A DNA stretch of 64,000 nt, taken from the NCBI GenBank assembly GCA_020137815.1, contig CM035356.1:2064406-2128405 (forward strand). Direction: 5' to 3'. Under the pieces are notes generated by a model, which searched no databases, was not told the DNA's origin, and saw only the letters and a list, made by a program, of their open reading frames with translations. Shown piece after piece: positions 62,476 through 64,000 of this stretch (the first letter of the stretch is position 1; each line of letters opens with the position of its first letter). The DNA is from Hormiphora californensis (lineage: Eukaryota; Ctenophora; Tentaculata; Cydippida; Pleurobrachiidae). The translations under genes were made by a program, and so were the position numbers.

Positions 62476-62897
62476 CTGGAATCCCGATGTTTACCGTGTT
62501 TTGAATAGTCAATTACATTCACAATATAAACTTTACACAATCTGTGAACAGACAATACGGACAGGTGAACTTACAGAATTTTGATGGATGATTGGTACCG
62601 TGATGTTGTTGATGATGAGATGAGAGGTGTATGCATTTCCAGTGGAGATGAAGATAAACAAAAACGATTAAACACAGATAAGGGGTAGGACTGAATGTAG
62701 CACCAATAGACTGTAAAATGTTCTAGAATACTATGTAGCTGGGACAGATAAGAACATTAATTGTTAGTTGTTACACGCGATAAGCGACTTAGTGCACCAA
62801 AACACAAGGATTGTCTCTGTAGTGTGGTGTATAGCAATGTCCGCTATATTGGGAGAGGTGGGTGGGGGAGGGCGGGTGGGGGTGGGGCGGTGGGTAA

Positions 62898-63720
62898 TAT
62901 TGGCCATGAATGTGGCTGTAATTTAGTGATGAGACTAGGCCAGGCCCGAGAGACAGTTCAGTGGTAACTGGGAGGTCATGTGTGCTGGAAATGGGTATTT
63001 GAGACGGATTTAAGTTGCATTTTAGTGAGGGGAAGAGCCCTTATTGGTGTCTGAGACAAGCAAAAGTGAAACGAACTGCAACGTAACGAACGAGTAATGA
63101 ATAGAATTCTGCTCTGTGACTTGTTAGTGCTCCTTTATCAAACACGTAATGGCAAAGTACAAAGTTTCCCAAATTGAATTAAATGCGTAATTCCAAAGTT
63201 TTGGTCAATATTGGCCATGAATGTGGCTGTAATTTAGTGATGAGACTAGGCCAGGCCCGAGAGACAGTTCAGTGGTAACTGGGAGGTCATGTGTGCTGGA
63301 AATGGGTATTTGAGACGGATTTAAGTTGCATTTTAGTGAGGGGAAGAGCCCTTATTGGTGTCTGAGACAAGCAAAAGTGAAACGAACTGCAACGTAACGA
63401 ACGAGTAATGAATAGAATTCTGCTCTGTGACTTGTTAGTGCTCCTTTATCAAACACGTAATGGCAAAGTACAAAGTTTCCCAAATTGAATTAAATGCGTA
63501 ATTCCAAAGTTTTGGTCAATATTGGCCATGAATGTGGCTGTAATTTAGTGATGAGACTAGGCCAGGCCCGAGAGACAGTTCAGTGGTAACTGGGAGGTCA
63601 TGTGTGCTGGAAATGGGTATTTGAGACGGATTTAAGTTGCATTTTAGTGAGGGGAAGAGCCCTTATTGGTGTCTGAGACAAGCAAAAGTGAAACGAACTG
63701 CAACGTAACGAACGAGTAAT
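62898..63720. repeat. 311-bp tandem repeat, about 2.6 copies
   Basis: Near-identical units beginning TATTGGCCATGAATGTGGCT at 62898, 63209 and 63520; the third stops at ACGAACGAGTAAT (63720). Confidence 0.95.
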
Positions 63721-63729
63721 CTGTGTGAA

Positions 63730-64000
63730 TCATGCATGAACATTTTCTCAACTGCTGTGTGACCTGGTGCTTCAATTTCATTTTTATGGTGCTCATTGGA
63801 AAGACAAATTCAAGCCAACGAAGAATAGCATAATGATGGAAAATTAGGATGCTCACATCATGAATGAACGAGAAATGAATGAAGGAATGAAAAATGAATT
63901 TTCGAATTTTTGACAAAAAATTATGGAAAAAGTTACCAAGGAATTGATCCAGAGTGCTCCCATAATTTTTATTCTCACAACTATCATCGTTTTGACGCAC
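63730..64000. mobile_element. Outer part of the palindrome's right arm
   Basis: Inverted copy of about 60863-61140. It begins with the same 40 bp that ends the first part (62064-62103) and runs into the window end. Confidence 0.8.

Noticed and set aside
62898-63720. Possible CRISPR-like array
   Set aside because: The units are 311 bp, contiguous and without spacers; this is animal DNA.

Overview
The window is animal nuclear DNA. Nearly every gene is split into many short exons with GT-AG introns, and several products are animal-type (a RALGPS Ral exchange factor, a diaphanous formin, golgin-84, otubain, FRG1). No operons, rRNA or tRNA genes were recognised. Compact genes, short introns, dense GA/CT microsatellites and many small fold-back transposons would suit an early-branching invertebrate such as a sponge, but the sequence alone does not fix the species.

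Layout. 1-498 (-): start of a DnaJ-domain protein cut by the window edge. 2933-13796 (-): RALGPS-type RasGEF + PH protein; its first coding exon was not found. 16217-29558 (-): a complete diaphanous-related formin in 28 exons whose spliced length is an exact multiple of three. An SLC19-like transporter (20088-24151, +) lies inside one formin intron, and a 2-kb palindromic transposon lies inside intron 1 of that transporter. 30644-33549 (-): the last three exons of FRG1. 34060-40560 (-): a decayed LINE split by a 4.15-kb LTR element. 40.6-43.5 kb: decayed coding remnants. 44144-45436 (+): an intronless two-domain galectin-like gene. 45806-51552 (+): an OTUB-type deubiquitinase whose fourth intron holds a dolichol kinase gene on the same strand, broken by three apparent frameshifts. 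51.6-57.9 kb: microsatellites and small hairpins, no gene found. 57940-58900 (+): a PLAC8-family protein, converging on 59292-60694 (-), the 3' end of golgin-84 (GOLGA5). 60.8-64 kb: a long palindrome interrupted by tandem repeats.

The genes are ordinary cell-biology functions (actin assembly, Ral signalling, Golgi structure, ubiquitin editing, dolichol phosphate supply, vitamin-type transport) and do not form a pathway together. The unusual content is genomic: two genes nested in host introns, at least nine fold-back or terminal-inverted-repeat elements (several with clear target duplications), an LTR element inside a LINE, and two minisatellites that have multiplied a splice site. The most notable element (20369-22356) ends in CACAGTG with a 5-bp target duplication, as expected of Transib/RAG-like transposons.
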